Below, piece after piece: positions 33,329 through 40,387 of a DNA stretch of 40,387 nt. A program made the position numbers and the translations under genes. Position 1 is the first letter of the stretch; every line of letters starts with the position of its first letter. The notes beneath the pieces are model-generated. The model was given only the letters and a program-made list of their open reading frames with translations, was not told where the DNA came from and made no database searches. The DNA is from Chitinophagaceae bacterium UBA7600. Its GTDB lineage: Bacteria > Bacteroidota > Bacteroidia > Chitinophagales > Chitinophagaceae. Location of the stretch: contig DLKC01000074.1 of the NCBI GenBank assembly GCA_002478885.1, positions 1 through 40,387 of the forward strand, written 5' to 3'.

Positions 33329-34261
33329 TTAGTCAAACAATCCTTTTTGTTGTTGAACACCGGCAGTGCCACTTTCAATGAACCTGGGTTTGATGAGATT
33401 CAGCCCGCAGGAAGCGTTCAATTGATCAACAAGGTAAACAGTAAGTTCCGGTGAGTACGTTTCATCATGCATATGCATAAAGAAATACAGTTCCTGTAAA
33501 CCCTTATCCAACCAGTGTTGCATGCGGTTAACCCATGCATCGGTTCTGCTGTAATCACTTGGGTGCAGGCTGTTGCCGACATAACGGATAAATGCTTTGG
33601 GAATCGTCAGTTGCATGTGCGCACAATCTCTTCTGCCTGCCGTATCGGTAATAACGGCGCCCATATTAAGGGAACCAAGCGTATCGAACAATTCGGCCCT
33701 TATGTCGGGCTTCGCAAACCAGTCGGGGTGTCGCACTTCAAGAAAAAATTGCAGGTCGGTGGGCAGCGATCGCAGGTAAGCAAACAATTCCTCTTTTCGC
33801 TTCGGTGAAAAAGCATCACTCACCTGCACGAAAATAGGCCCAAGATGTTCCTCAAACGCAACAATGCCACGAAAGAACTCTGAGGTAATAAAATCTTTTC
33901 CCTTCAGGCTGCCGCGGTGCGTGACGCCCTGGTACATTTTCGGGCAAAATGTAAAGTCTTTTCCCGCTGCTTTTGCAGCCCACTTGCCAATGCCTGCAGC
34001 ACCATAGATTTTATAGTGGGTTGCATTCAGTTCAATGCTGTTGTAATGCTGTACATAGTGATCGAGGAAATCTTTTTCCTTTGTCTTTGGCGGGTAGATT
34101 TTGCCAACCCATTCTGTTCTTCCCCATTTTGCACAGCCGATATACACTTTCGGCTTGCTGTATTGCTTGCCGCCCAGCACGGCCTTATTGGCCGCCGGTT
34201 CTTTGGGCAGGCTAAAATCAATGCTGTTCAGTTCCTCTTCCGGTACGCGGCCAAATTCCAT
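33329..34261 (-). CDS. DUF72 (YecE-family) protein
   Basis: A 310-residue cytoplasmic protein of the DUF72 family, a TIM-barrel-like fold of unknown activity. Landmarks: YIGCAKWGRTEWVGKIYPPKTKEKDFLDHYVQHYNSIELNATHYKIYG near residue 40-85, FTFCPKMYQGVTHRG, GPIFVQVSDAFSP, LQFFLEVRHPDWFAKP, GAVITDTAGRRD and YFFMHMHDETYSPEL. The N-terminal ~30 residues are an extension relative to many members. It has no co-directional close neighbour; the 266 bases upstream contain repeats. Confidence 0.9.
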   Translation of the reverse strand: MEFGRVPEEELNSIDFSLPKEPAANKAVLGGKQYSKPKVYIGCAKWGRTEWVGKIYPPKTKEKDFLDHYVQHYNSIELNATHYKIYGAAGIGKWAAKAAGKDFTFCPKMYQGVTHRGSLKGKDFITSEFFRGIVAFEEHLGPIFVQVSDAFSPKRKEELFAYLRSLPTDLQFFLEVRHPDWFAKPDIRAELFDTLGSLNMGAVITDTAGRRDCAHMQLTIPKAFIRYVGNSLHPSDYSRTDAWVNRMQHWLDKGLQELYFFMHMHDETYSPELTVYLVDQLNASCGLNLIKPRFIESGTAGVQQQKGLFD

Positions 34262-34355
34262 GTGACAATTTTCAAAGTAATCGAATAGGGGAAACTACAA
34301 ATAAAGAAGGGAATTGTTTGTATGGGCCTGGCTTTTGTACTGCTATGAAGCGTTC

Positions 34356-34488
34356 GTTGTGCCACTCACTGCATCGTTCTGAACATTGATCAGCAAACGT
34401 GAGCTGTGAACGACAGACGCCAGGATACTCACGTCTCACGTTTCACGTCTGACGACAGCTGCATGGCAGCATAAGGGAGTGACACAAC
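34356..34488. repeat. Inverted pair of dispersed intergenic repeats
   Basis: The left copy GTTGTGCCACTCACT (34356-34370) faces the right copy AAGGGAGTGACACAAC (34473-34488); read inward, 13 of 15 bases match. The right copy is the exact reverse complement of 20193-20208. A CTTTTGTACTGC fragment lies just left of the pair. The interior contains the CACGT repeats at 34395-34456. Confidence 0.6.
34395..34456. repeat. Imperfect inverted repeat with tandem TCACGTn units
   Basis: AAACGTGAGCTGTGA (34395-34409) is matched in inverted orientation by TCACGTCTCACGTTT (34429-34443), 13 of 15 bases. The right arm consists of three 7-base units TCACGTC, TCACGTT, TCACGTC (34429-34449) plus a degenerate TGACGAC. 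It lies inside the paired repeat at 34356-34488. Confidence 0.6.
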
Positions 34489-34527
34489 AGGCGATGCCAT
34501 AGGCACTGTAGTTTGTCAACAAAAAAT

Positions 34528-36666
34528 CTATGCTTTAAAAACATCCTCGGCACTGAATGGCTGGTTGCGCAAGCGCTTGCCCGTTGCTTTAAAAATAGCA
34601 TTCGCAACGGCACCGCCGGTTGGCGGCAGGGCTGGTTCACCCAGGCCCGTTGGGTCAATCCCGTTATCAACAAAATGTGGTTCTACTTCGGGTATCTCCT
34701 TCATACGGATGATGCGGTAATTGTTGTAATTCTTTTGCTCCGATGCCCCATCCTTAAAAGATATTTTTCCATACATCGCATTGCCATAACCATCAACGAT
34801 CGCACCCATCACCTGGTGGCGTGCACCGCTTAGGTTGATGACTTGCCCGCAGTCTGATACTGCATAGATTTTCTTTACGGCGGGTTTGCCTTTTTCCATC
34901 ACCACTTCACAAACCTGCGCAACATAACTCTGGTGAGAGAAATACACGCTGAAGCCCTGCGCAACATCCTTCTTTGTGCCCCAGCCTGATTTTTCCGCGG
35001 CTGTTTTTATTACAGTCACCATGCGGTCGATATTGTACTTGATGGCGCCGACCGGTTTTTGTTTGGCCTTTGCAAGCAGGTCGAGCCTGAATTGCACCGG
35101 GTCTTTGCCGGCAGCCATGGCCACCTCGTCCAAAAATGTCTGTTCTGCAAAGGCAAGGAAATTAGTGATCGGTGCCCGCCATGCACCGGTGGTGATCGGC
35201 GAAACATATTCCACGTTCTCAATAAGCAAATGATCAACAGCGCCCGACGGAAAATTATCTTCCCTGGTACTGTTGCCCGCATTGATGCCAACACCCCGCA
35301 ATTGATAGCCGACGAGATTGCCGGAACCATCCAATGCCGCCTTAAACCGGTAACGCACTGCCGGCCGGTAACTGCCACCCTGCATTTCGTCTTCCTTGGT
35401 CCACATCACCTTTACCGGTTTCTTGATAATGCCCGACAATTCCGCTGCTTCTACCACGTAATCGAACTTGAGCCTTCTTCCGAAACCACCGCCCAACCTC
35501 GTGATCTGCAGTGTGATCTTGTCTTCAGGCACATTCAGCATTTTGGAAACGGCCTCTCTTGCACGTGCCGGCGTTTGGCTCGGGCCGATCAGTTCAATGC
35601 CATCTTCCCGCACATGGGCAAAGAAATTCATCGGCTCCATAGGCGTGTGCACAAGAAAAGGGCATTGGTATTCCGCCTCAATTACTTTTGCCGCGCCTGC
35701 AAATGCTGCCTTTACATCGCCGTCTTTGCGTTGTACCGTTGCTTTGCCATTGTCATTATCCAAAAGGTCTTTTAATATTTTATCATGGTCTTCGCTGCTT
35801 TCGATATTGCCGTCTTTCTCATACTCGATCTTCAGCAGTTTTCTTGCTTTCATGATCGCCCATGTTGAGTTCCCCACAACGGCCACGTTGTTTTTAAACG
35901 TTACCACATCAACAATTCCCGGCGATGCTTTTGCAGCGGCGGCATCAACGGATTTTATTTTGGTGCCGAATGCCGGTGGCCTTTGGATCATCGCCATCGC
36001 CATACCATCACGGTAAAAATCTAACCCGAATAACGGTTTGCCGGTGATGATATTTTTATTCTCTACGTTGCGCACTGCCGTGCCGATAAGCTTAAAATCC
36101 TTACGGTCTTTCAACGGCACATCAGCCGGCGCCGTAAGGGCAGACGCGGCTGTTGCGAGTTCACCATAGCCAAGTTTTTTACCGCTCGGCCGGTGAATCA
36201 CAAAACCGTTTTCTGCATAGCAGGCAGAAGCATCAACCTGCCATTGTTGGGCTGCGGCCTGTATCAAAACATATTTTGCGGTGGCTCCTGCTTTTCTCAG
36301 CCGCATCCATGAATGGGGAACGGCACCACTGCCACCGGTGAGCTGCCGGTCAAACTTATTATCAAGCATGGCCTGCTCTACTTTTACTTTGGTCCAGTCG
36401 GCTTCCAGTTCTTCCGCCACTACCATGGGAAAAGATGTTTTGATATTCTGCCCTAACTCGGGGTTGGGCGAATAAATGGTAATGGTTCCGTCGGTAGCGA
36501 TTGACAGGTAACTGTTAAAGGCAAGGGTTTCTTTGGCATCCCCGCCCGCAACAACGGCCGCTTTTACACTGTTGTCAAACCAGTTAAAACCGATCAGTAA
36601 TCCACCGGTAGTTAGTGAACCGAGCTTAAGGAAATTTCTCCTGCTGGTTGTATGGGTAGTGTTCAT
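34528..36666 (-). CDS. iorB: Tat-exported molybdenum hydroxylase large subunit (isoquinoline 1-oxidoreductase beta-like)
   Basis: A 712-residue molybdopterin-binding subunit of the xanthine oxidase family, IorB/aldehyde dehydrogenase type. A twin-arginine signal is clear (TSRRNFLKLGSLTTGGLLIGF). Landmarks: IYSPNPELGQNIKTSFPMVVAEELEADW, FLVHTPMEPMNFFAHV, ITRLGGGFGRRLKFDYVVEAAEL, SPITTGAWRAPITNFLAFAEQTFLDE, and GLGEPALPPTGGAVANAI near the C-terminus with the probable catalytic Glu677. The substrate could be an aldehyde or N-heterocycle and cannot be chosen from sequence. It follows the 2Fe-2S subunit gene by three bases, so they form one enzyme; no third FAD subunit is present, so electrons probably leave through a cytochrome or other carrier. 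Confidence 0.93.
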   Translation of the reverse strand: MNTTHTTSRRNFLKLGSLTTGGLLIGFNWFDNSVKAAVVAGGDAKETLAFNSYLSIATDGTITIYSPNPELGQNIKTSFPMVVAEELEADWTKVKVEQAMLDNKFDRQLTGGSGAVPHSWMRLRKAGATAKYVLIQAAAQQWQVDASACYAENGFVIHRPSGKKLGYGELATAASALTAPADVPLKDRKDFKLIGTAVRNVENKNIITGKPLFGLDFYRDGMAMAMIQRPPAFGTKIKSVDAAAAKASPGIVDVVTFKNNVAVVGNSTWAIMKARKLLKIEYEKDGNIESSEDHDKILKDLLDNDNGKATVQRKDGDVKAAFAGAAKVIEAEYQCPFLVHTPMEPMNFFAHVREDGIELIGPSQTPARAREAVSKMLNVPEDKITLQITRLGGGFGRRLKFDYVVEAAELSGIIKKPVKVMWTKEDEMQGGSYRPAVRYRFKAALDGSGNLVGYQLRGVGINAGNSTREDNFPSGAVDHLLIENVEYVSPITTGAWRAPITNFLAFAEQTFLDEVAMAAGKDPVQFRLDLLAKAKQKPVGAIKYNIDRMVTVIKTAAEKSGWGTKKDVAQGFSVYFSHQSYVAQVCEVVMEKGKPAVKKIYAVSDCGQVINLSGARHQVMGAIVDGYGNAMYGKISFKDGASEQKNYNNYRIIRMKEIPEVEPHFVDNGIDPTGLGEPALPPTGGAVANAIFKATGKRLRNQPFSAEDVFKA

Positions 36667-36669
36667 GGT

Positions 36670-37128
36670 TTAGATTTTTGTGCTTGCAGATTTAACGGCT
36701 TCCCGAATGCGGTGATAAGCGCCACAGCGGCAGATATTGCCATGCATCGCATTGCCGATTTCCTCGTCCGTTGGATGCGGGTTCTTTTTGAGCAATGCCG
36801 CGGCAGTCATGATTTGCCCGGCCTGGCAATAGCCACATTGTGGCACATCGAGCTCGTCCCAGGCAAGCTGCACCGGGTGATCGCCCTTTTCCGACAAGCC
36901 TTCAATGGTGGTTATAGCCGCAGCTTGTATAGCCGAAACGGGCAAAGAGCAGGAACGCATGGCAACGCCGTTCAGGTGCACCGTGCATGCCCCGCATTGC
37001 GCAATACCACAGCCATATTTTGTGCCCGGGAGCTGAAGCTCATCCCGGAGCACCCATAACAGCGGGGTATCGGCAGGGACATCTGCCTCCCGGACCTTCC
37101 CGTTAATATTGAGTTTATATACAGGCAT
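36670..37128 (-). CDS. iorA: (2Fe-2S)-binding subunit of molybdenum hydroxylase (IorA-like)
   Basis: A 152-residue iron-sulfur subunit. Plant-type ferredoxin cluster ligands C40, C45, C48 and C60 (YGCGIAQCGACTVHLNG ... RSC), and the second all-helical cluster C98, C101, C133 and C135 (PQCGYCQAGQ ... NICRCGAYHRI). The start at ATG 37128 (MPVYKLNINGKVREADV) gives the usual family N-terminus; the frame from 37173 adds 15 non-family residues. It has no export signal, so it is expected to cross the membrane folded with IorB by the Tat system. Three bases separate it from iorB. Confidence 0.94.
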   Translation of the reverse strand: MPVYKLNINGKVREADVPADTPLLWVLRDELQLPGTKYGCGIAQCGACTVHLNGVAMRSCSLPVSAIQAAAITTIEGLSEKGDHPVQLAWDELDVPQCGYCQAGQIMTAAALLKKNPHPTDEEIGNAMHGNICRCGAYHRIREAVKSASTKI

Positions 37129-37189
37129 GATGAATGGATTTTTATGATAACTAAAGATAAAAAAAGCACGCAAAAGATCAGCTGCTTAA

Positions 37190-37208
37190 CAGCGGCAGAT
37201 CACCGCTG
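37190..37208. repeat. Short hairpin upstream of iorA
   Basis: CAGCGG (37190-37195) pairs with CCGCTG (37203-37208); an alternative overlapping stem CGGCAG/CTGCCG (37193-37211) competes with it. It lies between iorA and the repeat module at 37229-37270. Confidence 0.35.
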
Positions 37209-37228
37209 CCGAAATAAATTACCGGGCC

Positions 37229-37270
37229 CTGAAGGGAGTGACCCCGGATCGTTCCTTCCGGGGCAGGCAC
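37229..37270 (-). repeat. Dispersed repeat element with hairpin module, between M1 peptidase and iorA
   Basis: CCCCGGA (37242-37248) pairs with TCCGGGG (37257-37263) around TCGTTCCT. Read on the minus strand it is TGCCTG, CCCCGG, loop AAGGAACGAT, CCGGGG, then TCACTCCCTTC, which aligns over its full length with the copies at 23761 and 28335. Here the orientation is sense to the flanking genes, in nuo it is antisense. Confidence 0.7.
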
Positions 37271-37325
37271 AACAACAGCTGAATAGCTATTATGTTGCAG
37301 GTAACCAAAAAAATACCAGCAACAA

Positions 37326-38915
37326 TTATTCGTAAATCACCTTCTTCAGGTAATAAACATCAGGATCGATCTGCGGCGGCGTTGTGCTTTTAATGACCAC
37401 CGGCGTTTTGCTCAGCGTAACCTTCTGCCTGCCATCGGAAGTAACCACGTCAACAACCAGGGGCATGTCAATATTCAGCAGGCTTACTTTGTATTCTCCC
37501 GGCTTGGAACCGGCTACATCAATGGCCAGTTTATCTGTACTGCGGATATACAGGTCAAACAAAGGCTTTAAGCTAAAACCCGCCGCATTGCTGAACAATT
37601 GCTCTACATCTTCCGTGTTTACAAGATTGCTGTAAGTATACCGGGGATCGGTAGCCAGTTTTTTTAATGCCGGGAAAAACAGGTCGTCGCCCATCACATA
37701 ACGCAGCGTATGCATAAAGAAGGCTCCCTTCGCGTAAATGTCGCCGATGTAGGCAGACTCCTCATCGATGTCTTTTCCCTGCACAATGGGCTTATCGTTT
37801 TTAAAACCGTATACATAATTTTTAAACTGGTTGATATAAGCATATTCGCCTTCCTTTTCCAGCGTATAAAGTGCATCACCATAGGTGCCGATGCCTTCGT
37901 GGATCCAGTAATCTGCCCAGTCTTTGGCAGTGACCTTATTGCCCCACCACTCATGCCCGAATTCGTGGTTCATCAGCCAGTCAAAATCCTGCCCGCCTAC
38001 TTTTACATACCGGAAATAATTACCATAGGCATTCATGCTCTGGTGCTCCATGCCAAGATGAGGTGTTTCAACGATGCCGATTTTCTCTTTTGCCCAGGGG
38101 TATTCGCCAAAATATTTCTCTTTAACCCTGGCCATCGCCTCAAGCAATTCCAGGTGATGTTGCGCAAACGGTTCGTGGTAGCTGATCACATAAAACTGCA
38201 TGGGTACTTTATTGCCGTCAACCGTTGTATAGGTCCTGCTCACCACTTTATAATCACCCGCATTAAAGACAAGGCTGTAGTTATTGATGCTGTATTTGGT
38301 TTGCCAAAAATAAGTGGCCGTTGTTTTGCCCGTTTTTGTGCTTTTCAGCAGACCCGGGCCGGCTACCACCATGCCCCTGGGCACGGTAATGATCATATCA
38401 GCGCCTTCATTAGGCTCATCCGAAGGGTGGTCTTTACAGGGGAAGAATATTTTACCGCCACCACCTTCTGCGGTAACCGCCAGCCAAAGCTGGCCCAGTG
38501 AATCATGCGCCCAGGTAAAACCGTCTTCCCACGGTGGACGGGTGGCCACGTGCGGCTTACCGGCGTACTGCACTTTTACCGAGGCCTTGCCCGCAGGCTG
38601 CGATGGTGTAAGCGCTATGGTGATCATCGAGTTTTCGTGCCGGAAGGGGACTTCCTTATTATTCACCCACACTTTTTCAACGGTGTAATTATCCATAAGG
38701 TCAAACAGCAGCACCGGTGTTGGCTGCGATAAAATAAGATCGATCACGGTGTTACCGCTGATGCTTTGATTAACCGTATCAATAGCCAGGTTAATGCTGT
38801 AATGGCGGATGTCCATGATCGCCTGTTCAGGCTTCAGTTTGCCGCCCGAAGTGAGCGACTGCGCATTCAATGCGACGGTAACAGTAAGTAGCAGGAATAA
38901 GAATATTGGCCTCAT
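37326..38915 (-). CDS. Secreted M1-family zinc aminopeptidase
   Basis: A 529-residue metallopeptidase. The start at ATG 38915 gives the signal MRPIFLFLLLTVTVALNAQ; the frame runs further upstream to 39032 but those residues are not signal- or family-like. Zinc site H317-E318-F-G-H321 and E340 (HEFGHEWWGNKVTAKDWADYWIHEG, i.e. HExxH-x18-E). The exopeptidase motif corresponding to GAMEN appears as LGMEHQSMNAYG. N-terminal beta domain (MDIRHYSINLAIDTVNQSISGNTVIDL) is normal; the protein lacks the large C-terminal helical domain found in PepN, as is common for Bacteroidota relatives of about 550 residues. Probably periplasmic, trimming N-terminal residues from peptides. Confidence 0.93.
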   Translation of the reverse strand: MRPIFLFLLLTVTVALNAQSLTSGGKLKPEQAIMDIRHYSINLAIDTVNQSISGNTVIDLILSQPTPVLLFDLMDNYTVEKVWVNNKEVPFRHENSMITIALTPSQPAGKASVKVQYAGKPHVATRPPWEDGFTWAHDSLGQLWLAVTAEGGGGKIFFPCKDHPSDEPNEGADMIITVPRGMVVAGPGLLKSTKTGKTTATYFWQTKYSINNYSLVFNAGDYKVVSRTYTTVDGNKVPMQFYVISYHEPFAQHHLELLEAMARVKEKYFGEYPWAKEKIGIVETPHLGMEHQSMNAYGNYFRYVKVGGQDFDWLMNHEFGHEWWGNKVTAKDWADYWIHEGIGTYGDALYTLEKEGEYAYINQFKNYVYGFKNDKPIVQGKDIDEESAYIGDIYAKGAFFMHTLRYVMGDDLFFPALKKLATDPRYTYSNLVNTEDVEQLFSNAAGFSLKPLFDLYIRSTDKLAIDVAGSKPGEYKVSLLNIDMPLVVDVVTSDGRQKVTLSKTPVVIKSTTPPQIDPDVYYLKKVIYE

Positions 38916-39115
38916 AAAAAACAGTTTGTATAATGATATCAGGAAAGCATACAAGTTAACGAGTTTACACATGCGACGTTTCAACCAACCGCATCTTTGG
39001 ATAAAAGATTTAACTTGGGGTCCGGCCTGCAACCGGCCATTCTTCCCGGGGTAAGCGCAAAAGCTGCCTGGCGCACAAAAGCCGGGCCTATAAAAAAATT
39101 AAACTACATCGATCA

Positions 39116-40258
39116 ATGAAAACTGCAAAACAAAAAATGCTGTGCGTATTGTTTGGCATCCCGATGCTCTGCCCGTTGATGACTACCGCGCAACGGGCTT
39201 CCGGCTTCGGCATCCGCATTGGCGTGATGACGCCGGGCAGGCTTGATGGCATTACTGATGTGCCGGGGATTAAAGTCGGGCAAACAACGCTGATCAAAGC
39301 CGATTCCATCCGCACCGGCGTGACGGCCATCCTGCCGCATGGCGGCAATCTTTTTCAGCAGAAAGTACCGGCAGCGGTGTACACGGGCAATGGTTTCGGT
39401 AAACTGGCCGGCACCACGCAGGTAAAAGAACTGGGCAATATAGAATCACCCATTGTGCTCACCAATACGCTGGGCGTGGCAACAGCCATCAATGCGGTGG
39501 TTTCGTGGACGCTCTCGCAAAAAGGCAACGAGGAAGTGCAATCGGTTAATGCGGTAGTTGGTGAAACCAACGATGGTTATCTAAACGACATCCGTGGCCG
39601 GTATGTGACCGAGGCCGATGTGCTCCAGGCGATCAATACGGCAGGCGCCGGTGCTGTTACCGAAGGCAATGTGGGCGCCGGCACGGGAACCGTTTGTTTT
39701 GGTTTTAAGGGCGGTATAGGCACCGCCTCCCGTGTGCTTCCCCAAAGCCTGGGTGGTTATACTGTCGGCGTGCTCGTGCAGACCAATTTCGGGGGTGTAC
39801 TTACGGTTGACGGCGTCCCCGTGGGAAAAGAACTGAAAAAATATTACCTCAGCGATGTGCTCGGCGAAAAGCCCGATGGCAGCTGTATGATGGTGGTAGC
39901 CACCGATGCGCCGCTCGATGCCCGTAACCTCGAAAGGCTTGCCAAAAGAGCGTTTATGGGACTTGCCAAAACAGGCGGCATCGCCTCCAACGGCAGCGGT
40001 GATTATGTGATTGCTTTCTCCACAGATAGCAGCCTGCGTGTTCCCTTCAACGCGCCGGCCATCCTGCAGCAAAATGTGCTGAGCAACGATGCGGTAACAC
40101 CCTTGTTTATGGCAGCCATCGAGGCGACAGAAGAAGCCATCATCAACTCCCTGCTTGCCGCCGAAACCATGAAAGGAAAGAACGGCAGAACTGTGGAAGC
40201 TTTACCCAAAGACCGTTTGCAAGAGTTGTTGAAGCAATACAGGCGATCAGACCGGTAA
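39116..40258 (+). CDS. Secreted P1-family peptidase (DmpA/BapA-like)
   Basis: A 380-residue self-processing aminopeptidase of family P1. Signal MKTAKQKMLCVLFGIPMLCPLMTTAQ. Body: GRLDGITDVPGIKVGQTTL, RTGVTAILPHGGN, the Asn/Gly segments VLTNTLGVATAINAV, GNVGAGTGTVCFGFKGGIG, and VVATDAPLDARNLERLAKRAFMGLAKTGGIASNGSGDYVIAFST. By analogy with DmpA, the chain should cleave itself between Gly255 and Ser256 (PDGSCMMVVATDAP), Ser256 becoming the N-terminal nucleophile of the beta chain. Family members release N-terminal D- or L-residues or beta-amino acids from peptides; specificity is unknown. It is divergent from the M1 aminopeptidase gene, so both may serve peptide use outside the cytoplasm. Confidence 0.92.
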   Translation: MKTAKQKMLCVLFGIPMLCPLMTTAQRASGFGIRIGVMTPGRLDGITDVPGIKVGQTTLIKADSIRTGVTAILPHGGNLFQQKVPAAVYTGNGFGKLAGTTQVKELGNIESPIVLTNTLGVATAINAVVSWTLSQKGNEEVQSVNAVVGETNDGYLNDIRGRYVTEADVLQAINTAGAGAVTEGNVGAGTGTVCFGFKGGIGTASRVLPQSLGGYTVGVLVQTNFGGVLTVDGVPVGKELKKYYLSDVLGEKPDGSCMMVVATDAPLDARNLERLAKRAFMGLAKTGGIASNGSGDYVIAFSTDSSLRVPFNAPAILQQNVLSNDAVTPLFMAAIEATEEAIINSLLAAETMKGKNGRTVEALPKDRLQELLKQYRRSDR

Positions 40259-40289
40259 CAGGTTAGCCGAAAACATCTCCCTTGCATAT

Positions 40290-40387
40290 TCACCCTATCG
40301 GTTGCTGTCTGCACCAACCGAAACCGATGAAAAGCCCTTCCACCGATCAGTCGTCATCACCGACACAAATCACCCTATCGGTTGCTG
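40290..40387 (+). repeat. Direct repeat, 18 identical bases at 80-base spacing, cut by window end
   Basis: TCACCCTATCGGTTGCTG occurs at 40290-40307 and 40370-40387; the second copy runs into the window end, so the true repeat length is unknown. After the first copy the sequence has dyad symmetry: TCGGTTG (40298-40304) with CAACCGA (40315-40321), and ATCGGTT (40297-40303) with AACCGAT (40322-40328). It could be a tandem or dispersed repeat, or the first units of a CRISPR array. Confidence 0.6.

Noticed and set aside
37144..37335. 63-codon plus-strand frame between iorA and the M1 peptidase
   Set aside because: It spans the repeat hairpin module and encodes a low-quality Gln/Asn-rich peptide with no start signal.
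40290..40387. Confident CRISPR array call
   Set aside because: Only one full and one truncated copy are visible, spacing of 80 is long, the repeat end is unknown and no cas gene is present. Kept as a generic repeat.

Overview
The window looks like chromosome from an aerobic, Bacteroidota-type bacterium, probably of the Chitinophagaceae kind. Reasons: two secreted proteins end in type IX secretion (T9SS) sorting domains, there is a LytS/LytTR two-component pair with a TPR sensor, many secreted enzymes carry Sec or Tat signals, Shine-Dalgarno sequences are weak, and two start regions carry TAnnTTTG-like -7 boxes. The species is not identified. No tRNA, rRNA, prophage, transposase gene or complete CRISPR array was found.

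Layout. 1-7.5 kb: 6-phosphogluconolactonase (+), then a minus-strand run of a T9SS beta-helix protein, an outer-membrane barrel, a GH3-family acyl-adenylating enzyme, a CDP-alcohol phosphatidyltransferase and a seven-repeat T9SS protein. 7.8-13 kb: a TPR histidine kinase and its LytTR regulator, separated by an opposite-strand secreted protein of unknown function, then a GH172 hydrolase. 13.3-20 kb: pyruvate:ferredoxin oxidoreductase (nifJ) converging on pyruvate phosphate dikinase (ppdK), with terminators and a repeat element between them. 20.4-31 kb: an 11-subunit complex I operon nuoABCDHIJKLMN (minus strand) followed by a small gene with a Pro/Ala linker; nuoE, nuoF and nuoG are absent. 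31-40 kb: Tat-exported sugar isomerase-like protein, YqjM-type ene reductase, DUF72 protein, a Tat-exported molybdenum hydroxylase pair (IorAB type), a secreted M1 aminopeptidase and a secreted P1 (DmpA-type) peptidase.

How the parts may fit. PPDK interconverts PEP and pyruvate, PFOR turns pyruvate into acetyl-CoA and reduced ferredoxin, and a complex I without its NADH-input module needs a non-NADH donor. The three loci lie side by side, so a ferredoxin-fed proton pump is an attractive inference, but nuoEFG could be elsewhere in the genome. NuoM lacks the usual TM7 lysine and is not the NuoM type I associate with this phylum.

The least explained signal is a family of short dispersed intergenic repeats, core GTTGYGTCRC-n-CnCTTGTAC, with about 15 recognisable copies in 40 kb, all outside genes. 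At least three intergenic regions hold two copies facing each other, like terminal inverted repeats of a MITE or REPIN. A linked hairpin module occurs three times with a compensated base pair. The only three large gaps inside the nuo operon are each occupied by a copy.
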